Of a stretch of 64,000 nt of DNA, positions 1 through 11,979 are shown one piece after another. The first letter of the stretch is position 1. The number at the start of each line of letters is the position of its first letter. The DNA lies in assembly GCA_030340625.1 (NCBI GenBank), contig JAOPHQ010004854.1, positions 140,001-204,000 of the forward strand, written 5' to 3'. Origin of the DNA: Merluccius polli. Lineage: Eukaryota > Chordata > Actinopteri > Gadiformes > Merlucciidae. Made by a program: the position numbers and the translations under genes. The notes beneath the pieces were generated by a model. The model had not been told where the DNA came from, did no database searches, and worked only from the letters and a program-made list of their open reading frames with translations.

Positions 1-35
1 CAAGACTTTGAGGCAAATGGTTGGGGTAATTGGCA

Positions 36-39
<4 letters not shown>

Positions 40-131
<92 letters not shown>

Positions 132-246
132 TGTGGTGTGTGGGTGTGTGTGCGTGTGTGTGTGTATATGTCCATGCGTATGCGTGCATGTGTGCCTGTG
201 AGTGTGTGCACATGTGCGTGTACGTTTGGTGTGTGTGTGTGTGTGT

Positions 247-284
<38 letters not shown>

Positions 285-380
285 GTGTGATTGGAACACG
301 TGTGTATGTCTGTCTATGTGTGTGTATGTGTGTGTATGTGTGTGTGTGTGTGTGTGCATGTGTGTATGTGTGTTCAACAC
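40..380. repeat. (TG)n microsatellite, pure then degenerate
   Basis: Pure TG at about 40-128, then interrupted TG-rich sequence to 380. Open frames encoding Cys-Val repeats are artefacts. Confidence 0.97.
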
Positions 381-724
381 AGTGTGTCAGTTGAGAATAG
401 CGTCCCCTATTCCAAACCACTGAGTCTGCTCTCTGCCACTGGAGCATGAAGGCATTGTGTCGCCGGCTCCCAGCTTCACTGGCGTCTTCATTCTCCAGTT
501 GTATATATCCTGTCCAATCAAGTCCATCGTCCAGCTGGGATTCTGTCGTTTGGAGATGGATAATAACCCGCCCCCACCTCTTGTAGTATATTATCCAAAC
601 ATCACTGGATGCGTTCATTTTCAGGCCAAAGCATCCCATAATATACAGGGTGGAAACGATTAGTTTAAAGTGATTTGCTCAATGGGGATGTGGGACCCAC
701 TCAGAAATTATCCACCCACCCCAC

Positions 725-1445
<721 letters not shown>

Positions 1446-1704
1446 GTTGAGAGAGTTGGTCCAGTGTTACAATAAAGAGAAGACTAGCTCCACCACCACG
1501 AGCTAGAGGTAGATCCAGCTCCAGCAGGACTGGCTCACCTGTTGCTGCTAGTGTGTGTGGAAGAGAAAGGAAGCTTTGTTGAATGTGATATCCACACTAG
1601 GCTGACAAGCCCTCACTGTGGACCTGACCAGATGTGTATATGGTTGTATTGCTTTTACGTTGTTTAAAATACAGACAGAGGCTTTGATAGATACATGTTT
1701 ATGG

Positions 1705-2855
1705 TACAGTACAGTATAGTATAGTACAGTATAGTATAGTACAGTGTAGTACAGTATAGTACAGTATAGTATAGAATAGTACAGTACAGTATAGGATAGT
1801 ATAGTATAGTACAGTGTAGTACAGTATATAGTACAGTACAGTATAGAATAGCAGAGTATAGTACAGTATAGGATAGTATAGTAGAGTACAGTATAGTACA
1901 GTATATAGTACAGTATAGAATAGAATAGTAGAGTACAGTATAGGATAGTATAGTACGGTACAGTACAGTATATTATAGTGTAGTATAGTATAGAATAGTA
2001 CAGTACATTATAGTATAGTACAGTATAGTATAGTATAGTACAGTATAGTATAGAATAGTACAGTACAGTATAGTATAGTACAGTACAGTATATAGTACAG
2101 TACAGTATAAGATATTAGAATATAGTACAGTATAGGATAGTATAATACGGTACAGTACAGTATATTATAGTGTAGTATAGTATAGAATAGTACAGTACAT
2201 TATAGTATAGTACAGTATAGTATAGTACAGTATAGTATAGAATAGTACAGTACATTATAGTATAGTACAGTATAGTATAGTATAGTACAGTATAGTATAG
2301 AATAGTACAGTACATTATAGTATAGTACAGTACATTATAGTACAGTATAGTATAGTATAGTACAGTATAGAATAGTACAGTACATTATAGTATAGTACAG
2401 TATAGTATATAGTACAGTATAGTATAGTACAGTACAGTATATAGTACAGTACAGTATAGGATATTAGAATATAGTACAGTATAGGATAGTATAGTAAGGT
2501 ACAGTTCAGTATAGTGTAGTAAAGTCTAGTACAGTATAGTATAATGTACTATACTATAATACAGTACAGTATAGTACAGTATAGTACAGTACAGTATAGT
2601 ACAGTATAGTACAGTATAGTGTAGTATAGTAAGGTACAGTTCAGTATAGTGTAGTAAAGTCTAGTACAGTATAGTATAGTACAGTATAGTATGGTACAGT
2701 ACAGTATAGTATAATACAGTATAGAACAGTATAGGATAGTGAAGTACAGTACAGTATATAGTATAATACAGTACAGTATAATATAATGTACTATACTATA
2801 ATACAGTACAGTATAGTACAGTAATAGTATAGTACAGTATAGTACAGTTTAGTAC

Positions 2856-2857
<2 letters not shown>
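1705..2857. repeat. 1.15-kb AGTAC/AGTAT pentanucleotide array
   Basis: Almost uninterrupted 5-bp units alternating AGTAC, AGTAT and rarer AGAAT, AGGAT and AGTGT. Larger blocks recur (for example from AGTATATTATAGTGTAG near 1967 and 2157), so there is a second level of repetition. It runs into (TA)n at about 2861-2902. The open frames in it are artefacts. Confidence 0.95.
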
Positions 2858-2902
<45 letters not shown>

Positions 2903-2906
<4 letters not shown>

Positions 2907-4500
2907 CTTTATGAGATTGGGCATGCGTGTGTGTGGGTTTTCTGTGGTCTTGCTGTCGTTGTATCTGTGAGAGTGACTCAGGCCTTCTGTCATCTACGGA
3001 GGCAGACACCACTTCCACAAGCAACGCATGCAGCGCCCTTTCATACTCTCATTTTAATTCATCACAAACTCAAACAATGAGACACTGTAACAGTAGGTCG
3101 ACAGTAGAGACAAACAGTCGCAATGTGGGAGTGAATACGGCCAATAATGATGCATAATCTACATGCATTTGTTGTTTTGTTTCCAATTTAGAGGTGAAAA
3201 ACTAAAACTAAAAAAACATTGCCATGGCAACTGAGTCATCACCTCTCAGTATGTTCTCGTGATGTCTCTTGTTGTGTTTAACAGTTTGGAGAGTGGAGGA
3301 AGTGTGGACCGTCCAATCAGGCAAATTGATTATGAACTCCATTCCATCTGTTAGATTCAGTAACACAGCCATCAGGGATGAACAACACTGTGCAGATCTG
3401 GCTGCACTTCGCTATATGCCACCGAAACATCTGCACAATAACAACAAAAATCACCTACATCACAGTAGTTATTTGTTGTCTGGTGTATCTTTTAAAGGAC
3501 AATACCAGTCTAGGTGACCAAACCATCATAACCGTCTCTCCAGGCTTCACTAAACCATCCGTTACCAATATCATTTGTCCAAATTCATTGCTTGTACCGA
3601 TTCTGCCAAAGAGCATTGTGGTGGTTTGATCACCCAGACCGGCCAACCCGGGACAATATTTCATTTTGGAAAGACTAAACTAGTCACTAAATTGTGACTG
3701 GTTTGCTTTTACCTGTTTAGAGAGCTGATTTTAAATTGTTAAAGTAGGGTTGATTGAAGGATTGGTTCATGGGTTGTTGTTAAAGTATGTTTGTACATGT
3801 ATGTAAATGTTATATTGTGATATGTAATGTTATGTTGTGGGGTGTCATGTCATGGACACAGATGCTGTCGTGATGTATTGATCATTGATCGGTACTTGTT
3901 TTACCCATGCAGTGCTCTAAACATGATGCTCGCAAACAAAAGCTGGCTTCAGTCCAAAGTCCACTATCTGGATGACATGTTGTCATCCAGATAGTGGATC
4001 CGTGTCTCAGAAGACAGCAGGCTGCAGTGACATCATGTCCTGGACTCTATACACAAAATACCCTCTCTCCAAGAAAACAAATGTCACACGCTTCATGGTA
4101 AATCTTCATGCCATTATCTCTTCATCTCCGACATGGGAAGTCAGAATAAACGCACACTAAACGTTACCATATTTATTTTCATGTGTTATCTCTCGTGTTA
4201 GAATGAGCTACCAGAGACATCTGGGGCCTGAAGCCAACTCTCGGGCAGCTCATCTGGAAGGCAGTGTGCCAGACCAACGGCTTCAGTGCTAAATAAATAA
4301 CGTGGTTGTAATGCTGTTGATCCTCATTACGGGATTGAGTTCATTATTATGTGTGTGATGTAGTGGCATCATTACGACACACAGATGTTTATTTAGTCCT
4401 GTGCTTGTGCTCACTAGAGGACAGATGCTTTGGCTTCCCCTCACCTCCCCTGACCTCGTCTGCAGCTCTGTCTCAGAGGTGTCAGCTGGCACGGCCGTGC
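2903..4500. other. No gene seen
   Basis: Unique-looking sequence with only short, unconvincing open frames. It holds one perfect hairpin (3961-3997) and a short TG array at 4518-4558. Confidence 0.6.
3961..3997. repeat. Perfect 17-bp hairpin with 3-base loop
   Basis: CCACTATCTGGATGACA, loop TGT, then its exact complement. No tail of Ts and no neighbouring gene, so it is not read as a terminator. Confidence 0.9.
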
Positions 4501-4517
4501 CCGTCTCTCTCTGTGGT

Positions 4518-4556
<39 letters not shown>

Positions 4557-4622
4557 GTGTGAGTTCCTGTCCACACCTTTTTTTCTTTGAATGGTGAAGG
4601 CAAGTCCCGCCCTAACCCTAAA

Positions 4623-5519
4623 CTTAAAGGACCTGTAGACAACTTTTTTGCTTTAACGTATCAATATGAAGTAAATGTTGATTGCACAGTAAATTGGCTA
4701 CAGAATAATGACACCATCAGCGTTTAGATTGGTTCCCTTATCTTCCCTATAAGCCTCGCTTTCACTATGCAATTCTGTCTGAAAAATGAAGGCTTTAGCA
4801 CAAAGAAAACATGCCAACCATTACACGTGCTACCAAACCAGGAGGAATAGCGCTTTTGCTTACCGGTAGCTATCGGTAGCTATCCCTTAGCTATCCCCAG
4901 TAGTGGAAATGGCAGACGTTGGAACAACCGAAGTAAAGCCAATCTGATGACACTACTTATATCTGCGTACGCTACGTTTTAGTTGCATTGAGTAAACTAT
5001 CTGAATAATCCTCATGTCGCGACTCACCAGGTGATCCAGTCAGGCTGCCAACCCAGTTCACTTTTCTCAACACATACTAAAGAATTTGTATCTGCTTTCA
5101 TGTCTCCATTAAAGACTAAATGAATGAATAAACTCACAGTTTTCCTCCTAATGTTTTCTTCTACTCCCCCTCCACCCTGACGCCAACCCCTGCTGCCGAT
5201 ACTTGTTTGTGCGAAGCAATACTCAAACTATGGTATTACTATGCAATGCACATCATTACAATAGCTTTTGCCTGTTCCCAAATAAAATGATACCAATTTC
5301 ACTTTCCCTCCTCAGTGAACATGCTTCTTTCTTTATTTCCAAAGTGTTGATCATTTCCGTCACAGAGATTTCCAAAAAAATGCCTTGTGTTGTTTGTGGT
5401 TGCTAAGCTTTGAGGAAACGGAAAGCGTTCCAGTTTGTCTTTGACAGCGGGACAAAAATATAACCATTTTGAAACGCTAGGGTGGGAAGAGTTGAAAAGT
5501 TGTCTACAGCCCTTTTAAG
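4623..5519. mobile_element. Inverted-repeat element, possible THAP remnant inside
   Basis: CTTAAAGGACCTGTAGACAA at the left matches the complement of the right end, CTTAAAAGGGCTGTAGACAA. The length is 897 bp. Near 5381 a plus-strand ATG reads MPCVVCGC then stop, like the first residues of a THAP finger. No further coding is seen, so it is probably a deletion derivative; the superfamily is uncertain. Confidence 0.6.
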
Positions 5520-5520
5520 C

Positions 5521-5815
5521 ATTATGTAACCTAAACCCTAAACCTAACCATCTCTAACCTAATACCTAAACTTAACTTCTCTAACCTAATACCTAAACTT
5601 AACCATCTAACCAGCTAAAATGTGCAATTTATTGATGTAGACCTTTACCTACATGTAAACTTGCCTGTGCTTCCGGATCCCAGCCAGCCTGCCTGCCTGC
5701 CTCCCTCCCTCCCTGCCTCCCTCCCTGCCTCCCTGCCTGCCTGCCTGCCTCCCTCCCTCCCTGCCTCCCTCCCTCCCTGCCTCCCTGCCTGCCTGTCTGT
5801 CTGCTAACCTGCCTG
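5521..5815. repeat. Telomere-like degenerate repeat and CCTG/CCTC tetranucleotide array
   Basis: CTAAACCCTAAACCTAACC-type degenerate repeats at 5527-5615, then CCTGCCTCCCTCCC-type units at 5685-5805. Confidence 0.85.
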
Positions 5816-6168
5816 TGTACTCACTCTCTCTCGCTACCTCCATCAACCAGTCCCCCTTGCCATCCTCATTCATCTCATCTCCTTGGAAGTTCATTGCATT
5901 ACATCTGTTAACCATGGTCTGAGTCTGTGTCCTGCACCTGGGTCCAGACTAGAGACCTAAACCTGACATCAGCATGATATCACAGCTAATAGGATATTAG
6001 TGATCAACATTTCCCGCACTCAGCACCGTTAAGAGCATACTGGCATATTGTATTCACACTTTTCGGATGGATCGGCCCACTGCACAGTTGGCTAATCAGC
6101 TTACGTGTCCATAATGCTCAACTTAACTCCGGCAACTGGCAGGGGAGGAATTGTTGGTTCTGGCGCGC

Positions 6169-6169
<1 letters not shown>

Positions 6170-6199
<30 letters not shown>

Positions 6200-6641
6200 C
6201 AGAGTGAAGAGCATGTGTGTGTGTGTGTGTGTTCTGACTGAGTGTACTGAGCAGATTAGGTAGAGTGGGTCTTGTGCTATGCAGACGGATCCTCTCTCTC
6301 TCTCTCTCTCTCTCTTACTCTCACTCTTGCTCTCTCTCAGAATTCAATTCAATTCAATTCAATTAAAAAAAAGCTTTATTGGCATGGGAAACAAAAGTTT
6401 ACATTGCCAAAGCAGGTGAAAATGAAGCCAAAAGAAAAATATGAATTAAGTCAAATATAAAAAGCCAAATACAATATATATATACATATCAAGAAGTTGA
6501 ATATTAAATACTAAATATATAAAAAGTAAAATATGGAATACTAAGAGCATATAGAAAGTCCAGTATAAAAATCTCCTAGAATCTCTCTCTCTCTCTTTCT
6601 GTTTGTTGCAAGGAGTGTCTGAACTCTGCCAGGGGCTTTAC

Positions 6642-6704
<63 letters not shown>

Positions 6705-6728
6705 ACGCGCATGTGTGTGTATGTGTGC

Positions 6729-6781
<53 letters not shown>

Positions 6782-7089
6782 AAGGATGCTAATTCAGACC
6801 GTGCTCTCATCAGCGAATGGGACGCTCCGACCCTCTACTACTCCATTGAAAAGCCACACAGAGACTCTCAAAAAGGTCCACTCTCGAGTTTCCACATTCC
6901 TACCCTACGCCCCCCCCCCCCCCCCCCCCCCCATGCGACTGTTTGTAATCACACTCTTGTTGTCACCTCCCAAAAAGCCCCCCCCCCCTCATCTTTTTCT
7001 TTTCACTTTTCGCTGAAAAGCCTTAACTGATGTGTAAAAATAACAGGGGACCAAATTAGCTCTCCCTACTCCACCTCCTCCCTCCCTCC

Positions 7090-7122
<33 letters not shown>

Positions 7123-7334
7123 AGATACACGCACACATGCACACACACCTGCACCCCCCCCCTCCCACACACACACACACACACAGAACAGGCTTGTAAA
7201 GAAAGGCTCACTCTTGTCCTGGTCAGTGGCTATGGGAAGCTTCCTGAAGCCGTTAGTTTACAGCATGGGAGACGTAGGCCTTCTGATGAACAGAACAGTT
7301 GAACAGACAAACAGAAAGTTCCCAGGCCTTATGT

Positions 7335-7399
<65 letters not shown>

Positions 7400-7499
7400 C
7401 ACATAAACACACACATATTAAGCAGCAAAGTCAACACAGCAAGTGGAGAAAGCAGTTTTTATATAACACAGCAACAGACAGTGGGTAGGGCACTGCACT

Positions 7500-7560
<61 letters not shown>

Positions 7561-7710
7561 TGCATGCATGCATGTGCGTGTGTGTTGACCCTCCCACGGT
7601 GTCCTCATAGTGGAGGATCCTGATTCAGTTGGGAGTCATAGGTGCCCTCTGGTCTGTCTACAGGCAGCTTGAGTCACACACACACACACACACACACACA
7701 TTATTAGAAC
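6170..7710. repeat. Cluster of dinucleotide arrays
   Basis: TG at 6171-6198 and 6646-6700/6735-6779, CT at 6291-6314, (AATTC)n at 6341-6362, C run at 6909-6931, and CA at 7090-7122, 7170-7185, 7337-7395, 7500-7555 and 7677-7699. The segment at 6370-6420 (GCTTTATTGGCATG, TTTACATTGCCAAAGC) looks like the 3' tail of a dispersed fish repeat. No gene. Confidence 0.9.
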
Positions 7711-9210
7711 ACACACAAACACACATCATTAATTGTCAGAATGTTTGGCCTCAGAGGTGGCCTTGAGCCTTGCAGTGTAACTAAAATAAACAAGTGACTA
7801 ACATACTACAGTAATATACTTATATAGTGAATCGATCCATCTGCGCTGGTTTCTGTGTTCTTGCGGTAGAAGTCCGATTCCTATTCCAAGGAAACCACCG
7901 CCCTCAAAGCTATTCCAACCGTCTTCAGTTCAAAGTCTGATCATGACGATCCTAATCACAATCTGTTGAGAAGTAGTCCGGATCCCAAACAAAGCAGACG
8001 GTGACTACATAACGTGCTGGCCTCCACCCCCCCCCCCTACTTCTTCCCCCTAACAACTCTGATGGGAACCTTGATTGACGGTCCTGAAATGACGTCCAGA
8101 TTTGGTCACATAGTTGCCTTGATGTAGAGAATGGAGGCCAGCTAATGGAGCAGAGAGCTATGCGCGCCTGTCTGCCATGTATCACTATGTTATCAGCTCT
8201 GCAGTCAGTCTGCACAGGATCTACTGAAATGACTTACGCTTACCCATCTACTGCATACATTGGAGTGATTATTTTCTCAGACAAATGGCCACGAGTTCAA
8301 AAAAATATATATTTGTAGGTCCTAGCAATTAAATAGTACTTAGCAGTATCGTATAGCATCTTACCCCAGCTATCCATGCTGTACACCAGAAAGGACGGCT
8401 GAACCTAGCAATTATAGTGCACTTAGAAACTTGTTCTATTGACATCCTTGCTGTACCCACAGTGACATATTGTTGTTTTAGTTTCTACTGACAAATGTAC
8501 TTATTGTAAGTGGCTTTAAACAAAAGCGTCATGTCTAAATGCCCTAAATGTAAATGTAAATCTTTACTGTTTATGGGCTCCACATGCAGGTTGTACTGTA
8601 GTGCACCTGCTGCCGTTGATACAAATACTGTCTCAGTGTTTTGCATAGTTCCCTCCCAGTGGTTACTTTGGGTCAAAAACATTTCTTCCTGCTCCACCAT
8701 ATAATCTCGCCACCTGATTTTGATCAAGGGGATTTACGCTTTTCAACGCTCCTCCCATGACTCAAGTTAAAGTGTGTAACTTTAAGATGTCTTGCTTGTT
8801 CCCAGATGGCTAACTGTGTTCCTGCTCGACGTGCGGACCTGAAGGAAAGGCGGTGGAGCGTTCAGCACACCTCTCACAAGGAATGTCAATATTGAATCCA
8901 GTGCTTTGTCTTGTTAAAGAAGGCTCGTTATACAATAGAATAAGGGCCTTTGAGTGTTGAACTTAAGGTCAAGGTGCATGTAAGCTAGCTAGCTGTAGGG
9001 CTTTTAGCTAATGCTGTGGAGGTGAACATCTGAGTGGAGTACACTTCGTACAATGTGGCTTTTAGCCTTGCCTGAGCGAACTGTTAATACGTGTTAAAAC
9101 TTCTTACTCATTCACAACAGATGAATGCGTGTGTGTGTGTGTGTGTGTGGTGTGTCTGTGTGCATGTGCGTCTGTGTGTGTGTGTGTGTGTGTGCATCTG
9201 TGTGTGTGCA

Positions 9211-9261
<51 letters not shown>

Positions 9262-9565
9262 GCGTATGTGTGTGTGCGTGTATGCGTATGCGTGTGTATT
9301 TTGTTTTTTTCCCCTCCCATCTGAAAGGAGCTGGCAGGCCACGGCGCCTCCGTCCTCGCTGGGTTCGGCAACACAAAGCATCTCTTTCACTGGACTTCTG
9401 CTGCTGCAGTGACACGGTCCCACACTCCCACATGGTCGGACGGACGGACGGATGGCTGGACTCATGATGCGGTGGCCCACGGGCTGGTGGGTACTGGCGG
9501 GTACCGGTAGTCATGACTGCACCGCTGTGACCTGGTGGAGATTAGAAGAGGATGACTAGGAATGT

Positions 9566-9620
<55 letters not shown>

Positions 9621-11979
9621 CGTGTGTGTGTTTGTGGTGAAAACACAAGCATGTGTATTTTATTTTCCTTCTCGTTGACACAGGGGGGTTATTCCCAGAA
9701 CCTTTAAAGCACTTTACAGCCCTGAGTATCCGAGGAGCCAGTACTTCCACACATGCCGTTTTTAAACTGGGTCTGAGTCTGGCTCCAGAAGCTCCTCTTT
9801 GGCCCGGTTCTGTTGGAGCGGGAGCCAGAGGGGCCCATCTGTCTGGAGATGGCAGACAGCAGAGAGAAGTACAGGGAAAGACAAAGAAACATCGTTTAAC
9901 CCACGTATCAAGTGATCATCACCATGGTGAGACATAGGTGATGGAGGTGGGGGTGTCTCTTTGTATGGTAGGTTTGTAAAGTCGTAAAACCCTGCTGCAA
10001 TTGTACTCTTCCACAACATTGTTGTTTTTTTTTACAGTTTAAATAAAGGTTATCCTGCCCCCACCGATATGTATCCCATCATGGTGAAATAAATAAAAAT
10101 CAACAACAATAAATTCGTATTCTATTCTATTCTATTTGAAGAAAACTAATGGGTTGAGGATTAGTATAACCCGAGCTGGGTGTAGGTAATGCACTTGGGA
10201 TTATCTTCCTCCCATAAGATATTTATCTGTCCCATTAAAGATGGTGCAATATGCGTAGTGTTTACTAGAAGTCCTGCATGAGAGCATCACTCTAAATAAT
10301 TGATTTATGTGTAGTGCAATCCGACACCACAAGAAGCTCCTTGAGCCAATCAGAGCACAGCATGGTGCAGTTTGTTAGATCCTATAGGGTGAGAGGAGCA
10401 CTCATCAACTTAACATCTTTTACACCCCTAAGAGAAACCAAGGGCTGGGAAATGTTAGCCTGGGTAATGTGGCACCTCGTCCAATGCATATTTAAAGGAT
10501 TCAGTCATCTTTGGTGCATGTAAATACAACCCTTCATGACTCAAGCCATGACTGTATTAGGCCAAGGTTAACGGCACTGGCCAGGGACTAGGCCAATAAC
10601 CCTGGTGGTTGTGATGCTTCGGAAGACTCTCCTTTTGTAAGACTTATCTTATTAAAAGGGTGTTGTAGGTAAGATTTAAGTCACTAACTTGGCAGGTCCA
10701 TCTGTATGCTAAAATGCTTACTTAGTAAACCAAAAGTAAATGTGTTTAGAGTTTGTCACATTATAGAAAAAGGGATTTATTAACCACCCAGCCAAATTTG
10801 AATGATTAAAAAGGTCGGCAATTATATAAAATTAGTTTTCAAAATCGTGGAAAAAAGAAACATTATTTCAACTCTGAGACGCTGGGGGGCGTGTCCGCTG
10901 AATGCGCTAAACCACGCCCATTTTCACACGGGGGCGTAGCCTCTCTCAACTGTCAAATAACTGTCAAACTAATTACTGTCAAACGATTGAGTCATTAAAT
11001 GGTTATACAGTCTTGTCACTTGTTTTCAGCAATGACTTTGTAACGTGTGTAATATGTTTAGAAACAAATCTCAGAATTTGCTTTACACGGTCTTTAAACT
11101 ACACATTCAATACATTAGCCATAGTGTTAACCATTATAGGCTACTTTGTCTAGCCAGGTAAAAGCCATGCTGACTTGTAGCATATTAGTAAGTCGGTAAA
11201 TAGTTTATACCAATGTTGAAATAACCAACCTCGGTCAAGTTCATTTCTCTAATCAATATTTGTGTGGCTCAGGCGCCCCCTGCTGGCCATTCACAGTGAC
11301 GCAGTTAAAAAAGGGGTCTATAATTGTTTTATTTATTTTTTTAAATCAGCAGCATTTCAACAAAGTAATATAGTTACATAGTTATAGTAAAAAATACAGT
11401 AGAGGGCACTGAACCCAGTAAGTGCTCACATATACCTGGCAAAGTGAAACAGGAGTAGTGATTTATCATTGAAAACCGTGTACATCACAACTGTACTCCC
11501 AGCTGTTGGCACCATGTTATTATTTGAGTAGATGAGGGATTTTAACGGAGCTGTACACAAAGGGAGCAGAACCAGAAGCCAAAACAGCTTGTTTGAATTG
11601 TCAACGTGGTTTGAACCCCTCACGACAGGAATTTGTTTTACATATTCAGTCAGTCTTCCTTTCAACGTCCTGCTTGAACTTCTTAATCTCATTCTTATCC
11701 ACCTGAACAAACTTCTTTTCACCCTCCTTGAACTACATGTGGTCATTCGAACACGTATTCAAGGCATTACTTCCTTATGACATTTCATTTTTGTTTCTGT
11801 GCCTTATTTACCGTAAGCCACTTGATATCCTACGCTCAAGGATACTTCTCACATCATATTCCATCCATATGCCGTATTAGTTATCATACAGCAGGAGCTT
11901 ATAACACTGAAACCGTCTATTGAAGAAGTGAGTTGTGTGACGATGGCTAAATCATTGATCTCTCAACAGAGACAGTGTT
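7711..11979. other. No recognised gene downstream of twnk
   Basis: Apart from TG arrays, nothing is recognisable. In human LZTS2 follows TWNK; no LZTS2-like coding is seen here. A minus-strand stretch at about 11651-11738, after an AG, reads FKEGEKKFVQVDKNEIKKFK and then reaches a stop; it is too short to assign. Confidence 0.55.
9129..9636. repeat. (TG)n arrays
   Basis: TG-rich at 9129-9298 and 9570-9632, separated by unique sequence without a recognisable gene. Confidence 0.95.

Noticed and set aside
8..394. Cys-Val repeat open frame at the window start
   Set aside because: Translation of (TG)n. The same happens at every CA/TG array in the window.
5521..5615. True telomeric repeat
   Set aside because: Units are degenerate (CTAAACCTAACC-like) and surrounded by ordinary sequence, so at most an interstitial trace.
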